From NCBI GenBank assembly GCA_025642075.2, contig JAODUO010001048.1, positions 1-64,000 of the forward strand: a stretch of DNA of 64,000 nt. Direction: 5' to 3'. Below the pieces are notes generated by a model. The model saw nothing but the letters and a program-made list of their open reading frames with translations. It was not told the DNA's origin and made no database searches. The position numbers and the translations under genes are program-made. Below, piece after piece: positions 38,536 to 49,853 of this stretch (the first letter of the stretch is position 1; every line of letters starts with the position of its first letter). Source of the stretch: Ridgeia piscesae. Lineage: Eukaryota > Annelida > Polychaeta > Sabellida > Siboglinidae.

Positions 38536-39418
38536 CATGGGCGTCCGGAGGGGGGGGGGCAAGGGGTGGCAGTTGCCCCCCTGAAAAATCAAAAATGTCA
38601 AAAAATTACATGGAAAATACAAAATGAATAAAATAACACAAACATTTTTCAACAGTTCATTCAGTTAGAGCAGGTCATTACACTTGGAACAGGAATTGGA
38701 GCCGTCGGGGTTCTCTTCCGAAATTGTCAATGACCCTGTTCATTAGCTCGGTCTTCTGGCTGTTCACTTTGTTGCGGTGGACACTTAGCATGCAGAGGCC
38801 GGACAGACGTGTATCACTCATCGTTGATCTTAACCAGTTCTTCATCCTGCGCAGTGTGCTGAAGTACCTTTCCACTGTACATGATGTTGCAGGCAGAGTC
38901 AGTGCGATGAGGATAGCCTTGCGCACAGCAGGGAACATTGTGGTCTGCTTCACCAGCTCGATCATACCCAGAGAGTTGTCATCCAGTGGCTTAATGCTTA
39001 TACCACGTTAGAGCTTCTTCTACAAGGTTGTCAATGCCATACATTTCCCTGACAGATGAAACTATGTGCTTGAATTCATCTCTTTCTGTTTGCTGCATTT
39101 CTCTCGGATGTAGTGCGAAAATGTGAAAATATGGCGTGTTGCTTTCCCCTAAAGCGACTTTCCAGAGACTGGATCAAGGAATCCATGTACGGGACATAGA
39201 TGGTGCGGCGATAGTACTCCTCAATGGACCGTCCCACATTCGGCCGGTGGACCTGGCGTGCGCATCGCCGAGGCATAGTCAAGTGTAGGCTGTGCATGGT
39301 TAAACTGGCCGTCTTTTTAGAAAACTGGCCGTGCAAAACACGGCTGCACGGCTCGCTGGCTAAACTTCTGATTCAGGATAACATTGCCCCCCTGCATTTT
39401 TTTCTGCGGACGCCCATG
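38536..39418 (-). mobile_element. Internally deleted hAT transposon with 8-bp target-site duplication
   Basis: 883-bp element flanked by the direct duplication CCTCCACA (38528-38535 and 39419-39426). Termini are inverted: CATGGGCGTCCGG on the left and its complement CGGACGCCCATG on the right. Minus-strand remnants encode a C-terminal hAT transposase: PRRCARQVHRPNVGRSIEEY, YVPYMDSLIQSLESRF, REMYGIDNLVEEALTWY, and after a frameshift the dimerisation region LIALTLPATSCTVERYFSTL and RLSGLCMLSVHRNKV. This matches the ZMYM1/DUF4371-like hAT group. Loss of the N-terminus and frameshifts make it non-autonomous. Confidence 0.9.
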
Positions 39419-39426
39419 CCTCCACA

Positions 39427-40158
39427 TGCACCCCGATTAAATCGGAGGTGCCTATTTGCTACCCCTCCGCATACAAATGCATGTAAACGCCTGATGTTAA
39501 TTTTGTAAAAAGTACATTCAATCTAACTGAATGTAATCGATTATAATCTAACTTAACCCTAAACCTAAAATGTTTGTAAATCGGAACAGCCATAAAAGGA
39601 CATTTGGACGTGGAGGGGTAGGAAATAGCCTTCGCCGATTAAACACCAGTGTTCCCCTCACGCAGATGCGACGATTGCCAGTTAAGTCTGTGAAGTAATG
39701 AACAATAAATATTTTATTCAAACGTTTGGTCAAGCATGCATTCTCGTGCACATCCTGCATGCTGCTTGTGGTCACAGAGACTTTATCTGCAAGGGCCAGT
39801 CTCCCGTGGATAGTATAAGATTATGCTTCTTCGTGACCAGACTGACCGACTTCCAGCCAAGCGTATATATAATATTACAGTGGCATAGTCATACGTCATA
39901 GCGCCATAATCCCTGTTCTGCCACACAGGGCAGGTTCGAATGTCTCTGAAGGGTATTTGATTCTGTTTCATATGGAAATAACTATAATATTTGTTTTCGT
40001 ATGTTTTATTTACTGATGTGACTGCATGTGACCCTTTTTGTAGTCATGTTATGCTTTGTACTTTTTTAGATCTATTAAGTCGTATGAATAAACTAGTTTA
40101 GCTAGACCTAGCAAGCTAGCTGTTTAACAAAACCACTGCATAGCCTAAACTAAACTGT
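39427..40158. other. Non-coding stretch with a possible SINE head
   Basis: At about 39880-39945, TGGCATAGTCA (A-box-like) and GGTTCGAATGTC (B-box-like) are spaced like a tRNA-derived SINE promoter. The body is not clear. Nothing else was recognised. Confidence 0.4.
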
Positions 40159-40166
40159 GTCGTAAC

Positions 40167-40273
40167 CAGGGGCATCGATCCGGTTTTAAAAGTGGTGGGG
40201 AGGGGAGACCAATTTATATATACATATATGTATGTATATAATATATATACATATATATTATAATATGTCATAT

Positions 40274-40334
<61 letters not shown>

Positions 40335-41638
40335 CCTGAAATACATATAACTTTTTTTAATATAAAACATAATTCATTGTTGGTCTGGTGTTAATTCTAA
40401 AATAAACAAAGGCCTTGATGTTATGCTATTTAAAATAGTTATCTTGGCAACATATATATTTGAAGAGGTGCCATGGCCCGCCCCAATCACTGAACATTTG
40501 GGGGAGTTGACTTTGGACCCAACACTGCTTGCCTGATTCATAGAGTGACACGATGTAAAAAAAGGTTACAGGGATGCCTGTGTGAGACTTCCCAAACCCA
40601 CCTTTTGGCAAAGAAATTTATCATCACTCAAAATTACACAAGTGCAGGAATCCGTAGGCGATATAAGTATCCAACAGGGCGACCAGGCTGCAATCCAAGG
40701 GGTGACAGGGCAAAACAAATTAATAATCTATAATGTGTTGGTGGCTAATGCCTATTAATATATCAACATTATTAATATATCAACATAAGGGTGCAAAATG
40801 ATAAAGCCCGGCATGATGACTATTTACTGGACTAAGATCAAGTTGCGGGCTGCGGCCAACCAAGCAATATATCTAGCGATTTTCCATTAGGTAGTCGGAA
40901 GTTTATATCTGAACTCGTATCATTTTTATTAATTTTACTACTAGACCGATGCACAGTAGAGTTTATAAGAGAAGGGAGTGATCAGTCTCGCTATATATGC
41001 CTTTAAATTTGTTGTATGAACTAAAAACGTGTGAGGACATTTCCTATGCTGACCCCCTCAGGCTGAAAAGTAGGGGAACGCGTCCCCCTCGTCCCCCACC
41101 GATCGACGCCCATGCTGTGTAGAACTTCCCAATCCAACATTTTGGCAAAGAAATTTGTCATGACTCAAATGGGAATAAGTTACACGAAGTGCAGGAATCC
41201 GCCGCTTCTGTCGTAGGCGATAAGCATCAAGCAGGCGAGGGGTGAAAGTGCAACACAAATTTCATCATTTACTATGTGTTTGATGGCTAGAGCCCATGAA
41301 TAATATCAACACAATGTTGCAAACTGATAGAGCCCGGTAGCAGCGCAGCCCGGCATGATGATCATTTACTAAAGTAAGATCAAGTTGCGCGGTGTGGGTA
41401 GGTCCACCCAAGCAATTTATCTAGTTGATTTTCTAATGGGTGGTCAGAATTTCATATCGCGAGTTTATTGTCTAGCTGGTCATGTGTATAGCGGCTGTTA
41501 AGAGAGAGGAGTGGTGAGTCAGGCTATATGCAATTTTTCTGAGCTGAGAAGTGGGTGGGACAATTCCTATGCTGTGCCCCCACGCTGAAAAGTGGGGGAA
41601 CGCGTCCCCCCCCCGTCCCCCGCCGATCGACGCCCGTG
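40167..41638. mobile_element. Non-autonomous hAT-like element with internal tandem duplication
   Basis: 1,472-bp element bounded by the 8-bp direct duplication GTCGTAAC (40159-40166 and 41639-41646). Left end CAGGGGCATCGATCCGG; right end, read inward, CACGGGCGTCGATCGG. Inside are two related direct copies of ~530 bp, 40578-41114 and 41115-41638, sharing ACTTCCCAA, TTTGGCAAAGAAATTT, GTGCAGGAATCCG, AGCCCGGCATGATGA, AAGATCAAGTTGCG and AACGCGTCCCCC. The first copy ends in an intact terminus (GATCGACGCCCATG). A (TA)n microsatellite (about 40215-40332) sits in the left part. No transposase coding was seen. Confidence 0.85.
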
Positions 41639-41646
41639 GTCGTAAC

Positions 41647-43066
41647 GATAAAGGTGGTTTCGCCGTGGTCTTGCAAAACCGCTGGGCTAATTGTTATTTT
41701 CACGCAAGGGACCTACACATGCGGGCTCAAAAATTCTGAGGTTCCGGTGGTGTGTTGTGTAGATGCGAATTTGTTGCAAAAGTGTGCCAGCAAATCATAC
41801 AAAATGGGCGGCGATTTTTTACTTTTTGACATAACCATGAAAACGACTACCTACAGGCGTCAAATTTCTCACACATTTCCTAACCAAAAAATTCACAATA
41901 CAAACGCGCAAATCTCGACGCATCTCTAAATCTTCGGCGATGGCTACACGCAGCTGTGCGAACACCATGCACATACATCGCTATATAAATGAGCTTTGGA
42001 AAAATGCCTTTAGACAACGCGTGAATATTACATATTTTTTAATCGTTACTTACTGCATTCGCACTCGCGATCGAGAGCAGTAACGTTCTATTAAATAGTT
42101 TAAAATAATTACATAACACATTTTTTCATTTATTTGACCTAGAATTTGGGAATTAAATTCCGTCCGGATGGCATTTAAATTTGTCCTGGATTCATATTAT
42201 TAATATGTCGGTATCCTGACGGGTTGGACCAATGAAGAATTTTTGTGACAATCTTTCTTTTGGTTCATTAAAGCTATTCGTGCGGTTGCCTTGGTTTATT
42301 TTCGTTATAGAGTAATCTGATGATTAATTTCGCTTGAAAATAGTTTCTCGAGAAACACCCAACGAAATAAAGAATGGTCCCCTAAATTCAGAACATCCGG
42401 GACATTAAAGTGTTAATTCAGCCGTTGTGTTGTATCATCCAGGTAATGTGTTGTGCAAAAATAGTTTTATGCATGTCATATTTTAATTCAAGGCATATCA
42501 TGTAGCATAACTCAACGTAGAAGTGGTGATGGAAACGTATAATGTAGCAGTTTTTGTGATTTGATATATAACTAACCTAAACGTGTATTTTGTCGCTTTG
42601 GTCCTCGATCAGAATGGTCCAAAATGGCTGCGTCTCTCGTGCAAAAGTGGGTCAAATGAAATTACGGACCAACGGGCGTGCAGCACGTTTCATCTCGCAA
42701 CTGCCGTTACTATGGTGTATAGTATAGACGATGTACGATATAGACCTGTGTTAGTACGCTGCTAAACATATAAATTAACAGTTCCGTCCGCTGTACCAAG
42801 ATATAATATTTCCTTCCAGTGGCGCTGGCCTGGATATTTCTTTGTGTGAAACGCAGGCCAAGTAGAAATTAACGGTTATTCGATCTTGCTGCCATATTCA
42901 AGTTATTCACGAATTTCAAAACTCGATTTATATAAAAGTTAGTAGCACTGACTAATTTACCCTGTGAATTCAACTTTTATTAGTTCAATAAAGAGTTTAT
43001 TTGCAACTTATTAAGCCTAGATTACAAGAACTATTGTGTAAATAACAAACTGAAATGGTTTTGATA
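41647..43066. other. Non-coding stretch with a foldback-element fragment
   Basis: 41800-41950 (TTACTTTTTGACATAACCATGA, ACGACTACCTACAGGCGTCA cores) resembles the arms of the foldback elements at 48.2-49.7 kb, which read CTTTCTGACTTAACYATGAA. The rest shows nothing recognisable. Confidence 0.35.
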
Positions 43067-43070
43067 ATTT

Positions 43071-45516
43071 GTGACCCAGCACAGCAAAATCAGGAATAAG
43101 TAGGAAAATCACTTTTTGAGTTAAAGGTACCGTGTGAAAGGTAAATTTATGGGCTTTCCAACGGTACCAAACACAAATGTCTAGCTGTATTGGTCGCCAA
43201 GTTATTGTTTTATAAAGAGAAGGTGTACCAAGTCATTTTCTGAAAACCGATTCTGAGAAAAACAGCTTTAAAGTTTAATGAAGTATTTTAATACATTTGC
43301 AACATAAAGACAGCTCATAGGAGCGTGAAATTTGGCACAGTTGTAGACCACCTCAATATGCACAGTTTGGTGAAATTTCACCTTTGCAGCTCTTATAGTT
43401 CCAGAGATATATCTTTAGAACATTCTGCAACAAATCGGAAATCGACAGTAAAATGTTCACAGAACCTAGCCATGTGTTCTGTCTGTTTGTGACACAGCAC
43501 GACACAATCACCGCTTCTTTTGTCATTTTTTGATGTGCCAATGGCAGCAGCCACTTCACGTGATGGGCAGACTGTTGCAGCAGTGGACTGGTGCGGCTTC
43601 GGATGTGTCGGCTTTGCTCTGGACAGTTGATGTCCGCAGAATTCATTGATCTTGTCAAACAAACACTATTGGTGGATGTTGAGGCCTGGGGGTGGTGGTT
43701 CTGTAGGTAGAGCAGCAGGTGGGTTGACTCCTCGCCTGTGCTGCAAATCGAACCGCTGTTTGTCATCGGATGGCTGCTTCCTGGCGAACACGACAGTGGG
43801 TTCTTCAGACGTAAACCTGACATAAAACAAACATAATAGTCTTAACTTCCCATACACAAAACATTTAATGCTGCAAAAAGTTTATGTAATGACTGTCCAT
43901 TATTTCAAACTGGAGACATATGGACAGTTGACCTTTAAATCAGATGACATATATATAGTGAGCCCAGCAGCTAGGTAAATAAGCAGGCTAACAGCATAAT
44001 TGACGAATACCTTGGATCATTTAGAGTCAGCTCTGAATCTTATAAACCTTCCATCCCATTCCTTAACTGCTCTAAATCGGAAAATCAAAATGTCTTCTTT
44101 CTTACCTGTTGCCAAAAATTACTCGCCTCCCCTAATAATAAAAAATATTCTACCTAATAAATGTGATCATTAATTTCATGAAGATCTACGTACGATAATA
44201 ACAAGCAGGTATAAATAAGTTAAAAACATAATTCTAAATGAATTACAGTACTAGTTATCCCTAGTATATTACCGTACTAGAACATTACCAGTCACATTGA
44301 TACTCTCACACTAACAGAAAAACCACGGGTTTATGTGAGTCGTGGCATGTCATTGTTAGAGAGCTCAATGTGACAATGAGTGAGGCTGAGCCTGCTATCA
44401 CAGCAAAAAAGTCAATAGAGCTAGTATAACTTACCCTCAGTCTGGCTGTTATCTCCTTTGCATTCGTTCGGGGTGTCAACAATTTCCCAATCCATGAATT
44501 GTTGACAGCAGGGTCCATCATCAAAACACCTGCAACCGCAGATGAATCCACGAATGTGTTCAAGTTCTTGGTCTAAATCTACGAGTACATTTTCAGCAGC
44601 GTTGGCGTTGCGATCCATCATCCACGATCGAAGCTGTCAATGTCAGCTGTCACTTGGTATTATTCTTCCTCGCCACTTTAGCACTCAGGGCCAAAACGAC
44701 ACTCCCTGCTTCACTGTTGTTGTCTGACACGTACGAATCCAGTAAACTCTCCATCGGATACGCGCCTAATAGTTGTGTCAAAGATTCGTTGTCAAACACT
44801 CCGCGCAGATTTTGCCATCGCGGCCATCACTGAGCGCTAGGTCGATCGATGTCTAAATCACGCTGCTGTGCAACATCCATGCTATTGTTGAGCCTATCAC
44901 TGCACGTGTTAAAACCTATGTAACTAACAACTAAAACTACGGCATTGACAACTTAATAGTAAATTAGAATTCGCAGATTTTATACAAAACGATGTCCGGT
45001 GCACCCGATGTCGAACGAAAACAAACATGGGTTCGCGTGGGTTTAAAGGTCAGCCGCCAATCAGCGGGGCGCATTATATCACGTGATTTCGCCAACGTGC
45101 TCTTGTTTACGTTTTAGCTTCGTTTTCAAGCATTTTAATTGGCTTTATACTGACATGTGACAAATTTCGCGCGTGGGAATACATCCCATAATAGTTCAGC
45201 TTCAAAACGATACCAATATGGCGGGGGTAGGCCGGACGTTAAGGCGGACACGATGCATCTGAACGAAGCACATTTTTCGTTCTTCGTGCTCACTGAGGTC
45301 GACATAGCTGTTCCAAATATCTCTTTTTAGCAATGTTATCACTCGTTTTATGATGTTACAACAGCATAATAGTAATCTACGATAACTACATTAACTAAAT
45401 TCACCTATATCTGAAAATCGACCTTTCCATCCAAAAATACCCATTCGCGCACTTTGAAGCTGATTTGCCAGCTTCGGCAATCCCGACTTATTCCTGATTT
45501 TGCTGTGCTGGGTCAC
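43071..45516 (-). mobile_element. 2.4-kb DNA transposon with 31-bp terminal inverted repeats and ATTT duplication
   Basis: Identical 31-bp inverted ends begin GTGACCCAGCACAGCAAAAT and continue CAGGAATAAGT. They are flanked by a 4-bp direct duplication ATTT (43067-43070 and 45517-45520). The interior carries minus-strand coding remnants. An exon from ATG 44621 to the donor CTGAGG|GTAAGT (about 44434) begins MMDRNANAAENVLVDLDQEL and is Cys-rich (GFICGCRCFDDGPCCQQF). After an acceptor at about 43824, a long frame extends to 43353. I cannot assign the superfamily from these; ends plus a 4-bp duplication are the only firm evidence. The right end lies 78 bp upstream of the acceptor of the plus-strand N-domain exon. 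Confidence 0.75.
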
Positions 45517-45594
45517 ATTTGTATATTTTGATAATAATCACTGTATCCTAAGCTTAAATGAATGTCAAATGTTTAATTTTTTTTTTTATTTCAG

Positions 45595-46734
45595 GTAAAA
45601 CAAATTTCAACACAATATGCATTAAAGATGAAACCAGATCAAGAACGAGTACGGAACCTTCTCACTGACACAGTCACTCTGCTGTGCAAGAATGGCCTGC
45701 AGTATCAGACAGAACTGCGAGTACAGGGTGTGCTGGGGATTACCCTGGATAATAATGATGTGTTCATTGTTCACATCAATGAGAAGTTTGGTGATGCCAT
45801 TGGTGGAACGATAACGATACGCAATGATGAAGGCGATGCTGCTAAGACACTTCTCAGTGCTCGGTCTGACGGCAAAAAGTCGCATGATACAAATCGGGGT
45901 GATACCCCAATAGCTGTGAACACAAAAACTGGAGAGGTTGTACATAGTCATAGGCGACGCCGGAGATCACGTGAAAGTTCAGCATCACCTGCCTTGCCAA
46001 CCAATAGCAGCCAGCAACACATACTTCAACGACCAATCAAAAGACTCATGCCTTCGAGTAAAGAAGCCTCACCCGGTGGTATTAGAAATAGGACATCACA
46101 TCAAAATTCAAGTGGAAATGACTCGGTGGTACCAAATGATGATGAAGTTGTTGAAGTGAAAGTGAAAACAGAGGAAGACGATGTGATAGTTTTAGAACAA
46201 AAAGACAATCACAATGGAACTGAGATGGATGACGCTTCACAAAACATTCCACACAGAACTGACCATAGTGCAATGCAAGACTCATATCCAAACCTCTCTC
46301 TCAGTGAAATTCAGGGAAGTTACCAACCTTTCGGTGAGATCCTTGGTGTAACAGACAGTCCAACAAACTCTGGTGCAGATGGCACGGCACCACCTGCTGC
46401 AAAACGACGCGCGACAACTGGCAACACACAGGACACTTTCGGTGGCTCATCGGAGATGGGACAAACGCCTGAGGCTGGTGGTCCATTCATAACTGGTATC
46501 ATTCGAAATGAGACTATGTCTGGAGATGTTGCTCCACAGACCTCAACTGCTACCTCATGGGACCCGTCACAAATGCCTGACTTGGGTACTTTAACACCAC
46601 AAGACAGCCAGATGATCTTAGACAGTGCGCCAGGGTGCTCGTCATGGGACACATCGCAGCAATCACAAGTCTCTGCAGCAGCAACATCAACTCCTCACAC
46701 CCTACCAAATATGTCTGACCAATCATCTGAATCA
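45595..46734 (+). CDS. Common 5' coding exon of the plus-strand zinc-finger locus (N-terminal domain)
   Basis: Exon preceded by a strong acceptor (poly-T then ATTTCAG) and ended by CA|GTAAGT. 33 nt of leader precede ATG 45628; the frame runs 369 codons and stops in phase 0 (...SDQSSES|). Residues 7-52 form the conserved block shared with the minus-strand GATA gene: TLLCKNGL, VQGVLGITLD, NDVFIVHINE, 25 of 46 identical, no gaps. The rest is Ser/Thr/Gln-rich with a basic RRRRRSRES cluster, a SUMO-site-like VKTEEDD and no zinc finger, so DNA binding must come from downstream exons. The exon resembles the constant 5' exon of lola-type loci in role, but no BTB domain is visible. A 5' non-coding exon should lie upstream, possibly within or beyond the 43.1-45.5 kb transposon. 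Confidence 0.8.
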
Positions 46735-48033
46735 GTAAGTGTACATTTCTTAACTTTATTTGTATGTCTCCATGTGCAGAGATTAGAACCGAAATGTTGC
46801 GTTACTTTTCTATGTAGTTAATTTCAGTACCTCGTCTTCCATTTTCCACCATGCAATGTAATGTTGGATTTTTTAAATATATGTTCTCAAATTTAATGAT
46901 TAACCCTTTTTTATTGTTTCTTTGATATGCATGATCAAATTTTTGCCAGTAAAACGTCCTGGTCCTAGGCAAATGTCTGAACACCATGCATTTTTTTGCT
47001 CCTCACAATTTTACCCGTTCACTGTAATTTTAACTGTCCAAAACGAACTACCTATCCAAATGATTGATCTCTAGATAAACATGCCTTGATATGAGAACAT
47101 TTTAGTTAATGTGTTTATTTTCTAGTATGTTAACTTATTTCATCACAGTGCTCCCTTTGAATGAACTGATTTCTGCACACGAAGTACATACTTTTTAATT
47201 GCCAGCCCAAGATGTTTTATTACACCATAAAATATGTGAAGCAGCATGTATTTTGAAGATGTAAGCATGTTAGTTGTTACTTTTATTTTATTATAAATTA
47301 TTTAATCATCTCATCCCTAGATCTATGTAATTTTTTGTGCTGCTTTTCTCCCATTGTCAGTTTATTAAAAAAAGTATTATTTTTATTAAATTAAACAAAA
47401 CTGTGTAACACAGTTCCTGGGCTGGCAAAGATTATGACTGCATTGTCAATTTTGACTAGTGAATGAACAGTTCTATAATGCCTGAACATGCAAGCTGTAT
47501 GCACATGAATAAACTGTAGTTCACATGTGGGTGTATTATCCACTAACTGTTATGAGAATTCATGCCCTAATACTGTTTTAATACATATATGTGGTGTTTA
47601 CAGCTTGCATGTCCAACCTCAGATTTATTTATTTAAAAATTAATGTGATCAATACACTGTTATTGTGCTGAATGTTTGCGGTGGGTTCAACAGTGAAATC
47701 CTCTCAATAATATGTTGACCAGGGACTTGTTTCATGAAGAAAGGAGCTCCTAACATTTGGGAGTTCCAAAGACTAAGATGCTCATTAGATCTTGGGGTAC
47801 TAATTTTTTCAAGAAAGAGCTCTCAGTAAATCAGTGCAGATGCTGTCATGTGTCGCTTTTAAATTGTTGTGTGGTTTTGCTCAGGATAAATTATCGCTCT
47901 CCAAACAATTATTTTCTGCCAGTGAATATCTTCAAATATAATTCATAAGCGTAATTGTAATATTGGCCATGTTCGTGTCAGTAATTTAGGTTGAATGAGC
48001 AACTTGATATCCGTGAAACAGGTCCCTGATTAA
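46735..48033. other. Start of the 8.4-kb intron
   Basis: AT-rich. No exon or element was recognised. Confidence 0.45.
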
Positions 48034-48982
48034 GGATGGGATGAATCTGGAATTTCACTTGAATCGAATATCGAATCAAATATTAAGGATGAGACGAATA
48101 TTTGACATGTATTCAAAATTTTGAATATTCAAATGTTTTCCCGATATTTGACTTTAAAAAATGTGCAGCTATATAAACGAATATTGCTCGAATATTTTTC
48201 TTCACATCCTCTGCCGCAAAATCGGCCACAGATGATCTTTTACTTTCTGACTTAACTATGAAAAATACTACAACCACCAAACTACTTGCAAATCTTATGT
48301 ATATACATTAACTGTAAAACTTGCCGGCAACACAGTGTCATCGCCGTTGGTGGCGGCTACTCGTAGCTTCCCATAATATCGGATTTGTGTCAAGGCGTCT
48401 TTTGTTAGCAGTGTCGGTTTAAGGTTAGGGTTTCAGATAACTTTATGATTAGTTAAAGTTACCTTAGGCTTAACTAGGGTTACGGTTACTTTTGGTTAGC
48501 ATAAAACTGAAATCTGTGAAGGTCATTTGTTTAGCAATGCTTGCGATAAATTACCGATGTTACGGTAAGCGCAGAGCTCCACGTAGTAGCCGTAGATCAT
48601 GTTGTGTTTTGTGCGAGTTTGTTTTCTTAATTTTATTCTTTACAGGAATGTAAATTATTTTATTTTGTAACTTAATGTGTGTGTATGTACATAGGATATG
48701 TGAGGATAAGTTTGGCTGCTGTAAGAAATGGTATTCATGGTTAGTTCAGAAAGTAAACAAAAGCAAAAAGGCCACAATGCCTTCACTCCGACACGGACTT
48801 GTGCCCATGGCCAAGGGACAACGCTGCATCCCAGCAAGACATCTTGATACCAATCAGTATTCTAATTTAACGTTAAACCACTGAATATTCGTATTTGATT
48901 CGATATTAGATTAGTTTTCATTCAAAATTTCGAGGATGTTCAATTCAAAAGAAATTCAAGATTATCCCATCCTTATCGAATA
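48034..48982. mobile_element. Foldback element with long imperfect inverted arms
   Basis: Ends TAAGGATGGGATGAATC and, inverted, ATTATCCCATCCTTA. The arms mirror each other over ~300 bp: CTTTCTGACTTAACTATGAA on the left against TTCATGGTTAGTTCAGAAAG-like sequence on the right. The centre contains TTAGGGTT-like runs. No coding capacity. Lies in the large intron of the plus-strand zinc-finger locus. Confidence 0.7.
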
Positions 48983-49019
48983 TCCTTGACATTTTGAAAA
49001 CGAACCGAATATCGATTCG

Positions 49020-49853
49020 AATGCGAAAATTCAGTGGCTTCGAATTCTATTGGAAAATTTAACATTATCGAGATGTCTTTCCGGAACGCGACATAATCCT
49101 GTGGCCATGGGCAGAAGTCCGTGCCATTTTTTTTTAACTTTCTGACTTAACCATGAAAACGATCCTTACAGCCATCAAACTTCTCACATATATGATGTAC
49201 GTGTACCAGGCCTGATATATAAATGCATAAGGTTACAAAATAGAATCATTTTCTGTAAAGAATAAAATTAACAAAACAAACTCATGATCTGTGACGGCTA
49301 AGCGGAGCTCTGCGCTTAACGTAATATCGGTGATTTATTGCAGGCATCACTACATAAATGACCATCAAAAATTCTGGTTTTATGCCAACCGTAAAGTAAC
49401 CTTAACCGTAACTAACACTAAGCTAACTTTAACAACCTAAACTTGCCCTAAACCATAACCTGACACTGCTAACAAAACACCCCTCATATTTAGTGCTACG
49501 CGTAACCGTCACCAACGGCAATGACACCGAGTTGCTGGCGAGTTTTGCGCGAGTTTGTTTTGTGAGGTTTATTTGTTTCAGTAATGTCAGTGATTTTATT
49601 TTGTAGCCTAGTGTGTGTAATACCGTGTATATATAAGATATGTAAGGAGTAGTTTGGCGGTTGTATGTTGTGGTTTTTATAGTTACGTCAGAAAGTAAAA
49701 GATTGCCCAGAACCGATTTTGCGGCAGAGGACATGAAAATATTTGAGCAATATTCGTTTATATAGCTGCAAATTATCAAATCAAATCGTGGAATAAGGCT
49801 CGAATATCCACATTTTTGAATACCAATCGAATTTCGTCCCATCCTTATACCTG
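49020..49853. mobile_element. Second, left-truncated copy of the foldback element
   Basis: Shares CTTTCTGACTTAACCATGAA, a TTACGTCAGAAAGTAAA counterpart, TTTGCGGCAGAGGACATG (inverted in the first copy as CATCCTCTGCCGCAAAATC) and the terminus CCCATCCTTATAC. Its left terminus is missing. The pair therefore shows three recognisable ends within 1.8 kb. Confidence 0.65.

Noticed and set aside
43353..43857. Three overlapping minus-strand ORFs read as a host gene
   Set aside because: They lie inside a transposon with identical 31-bp inverted ends, so they are probably element-derived.
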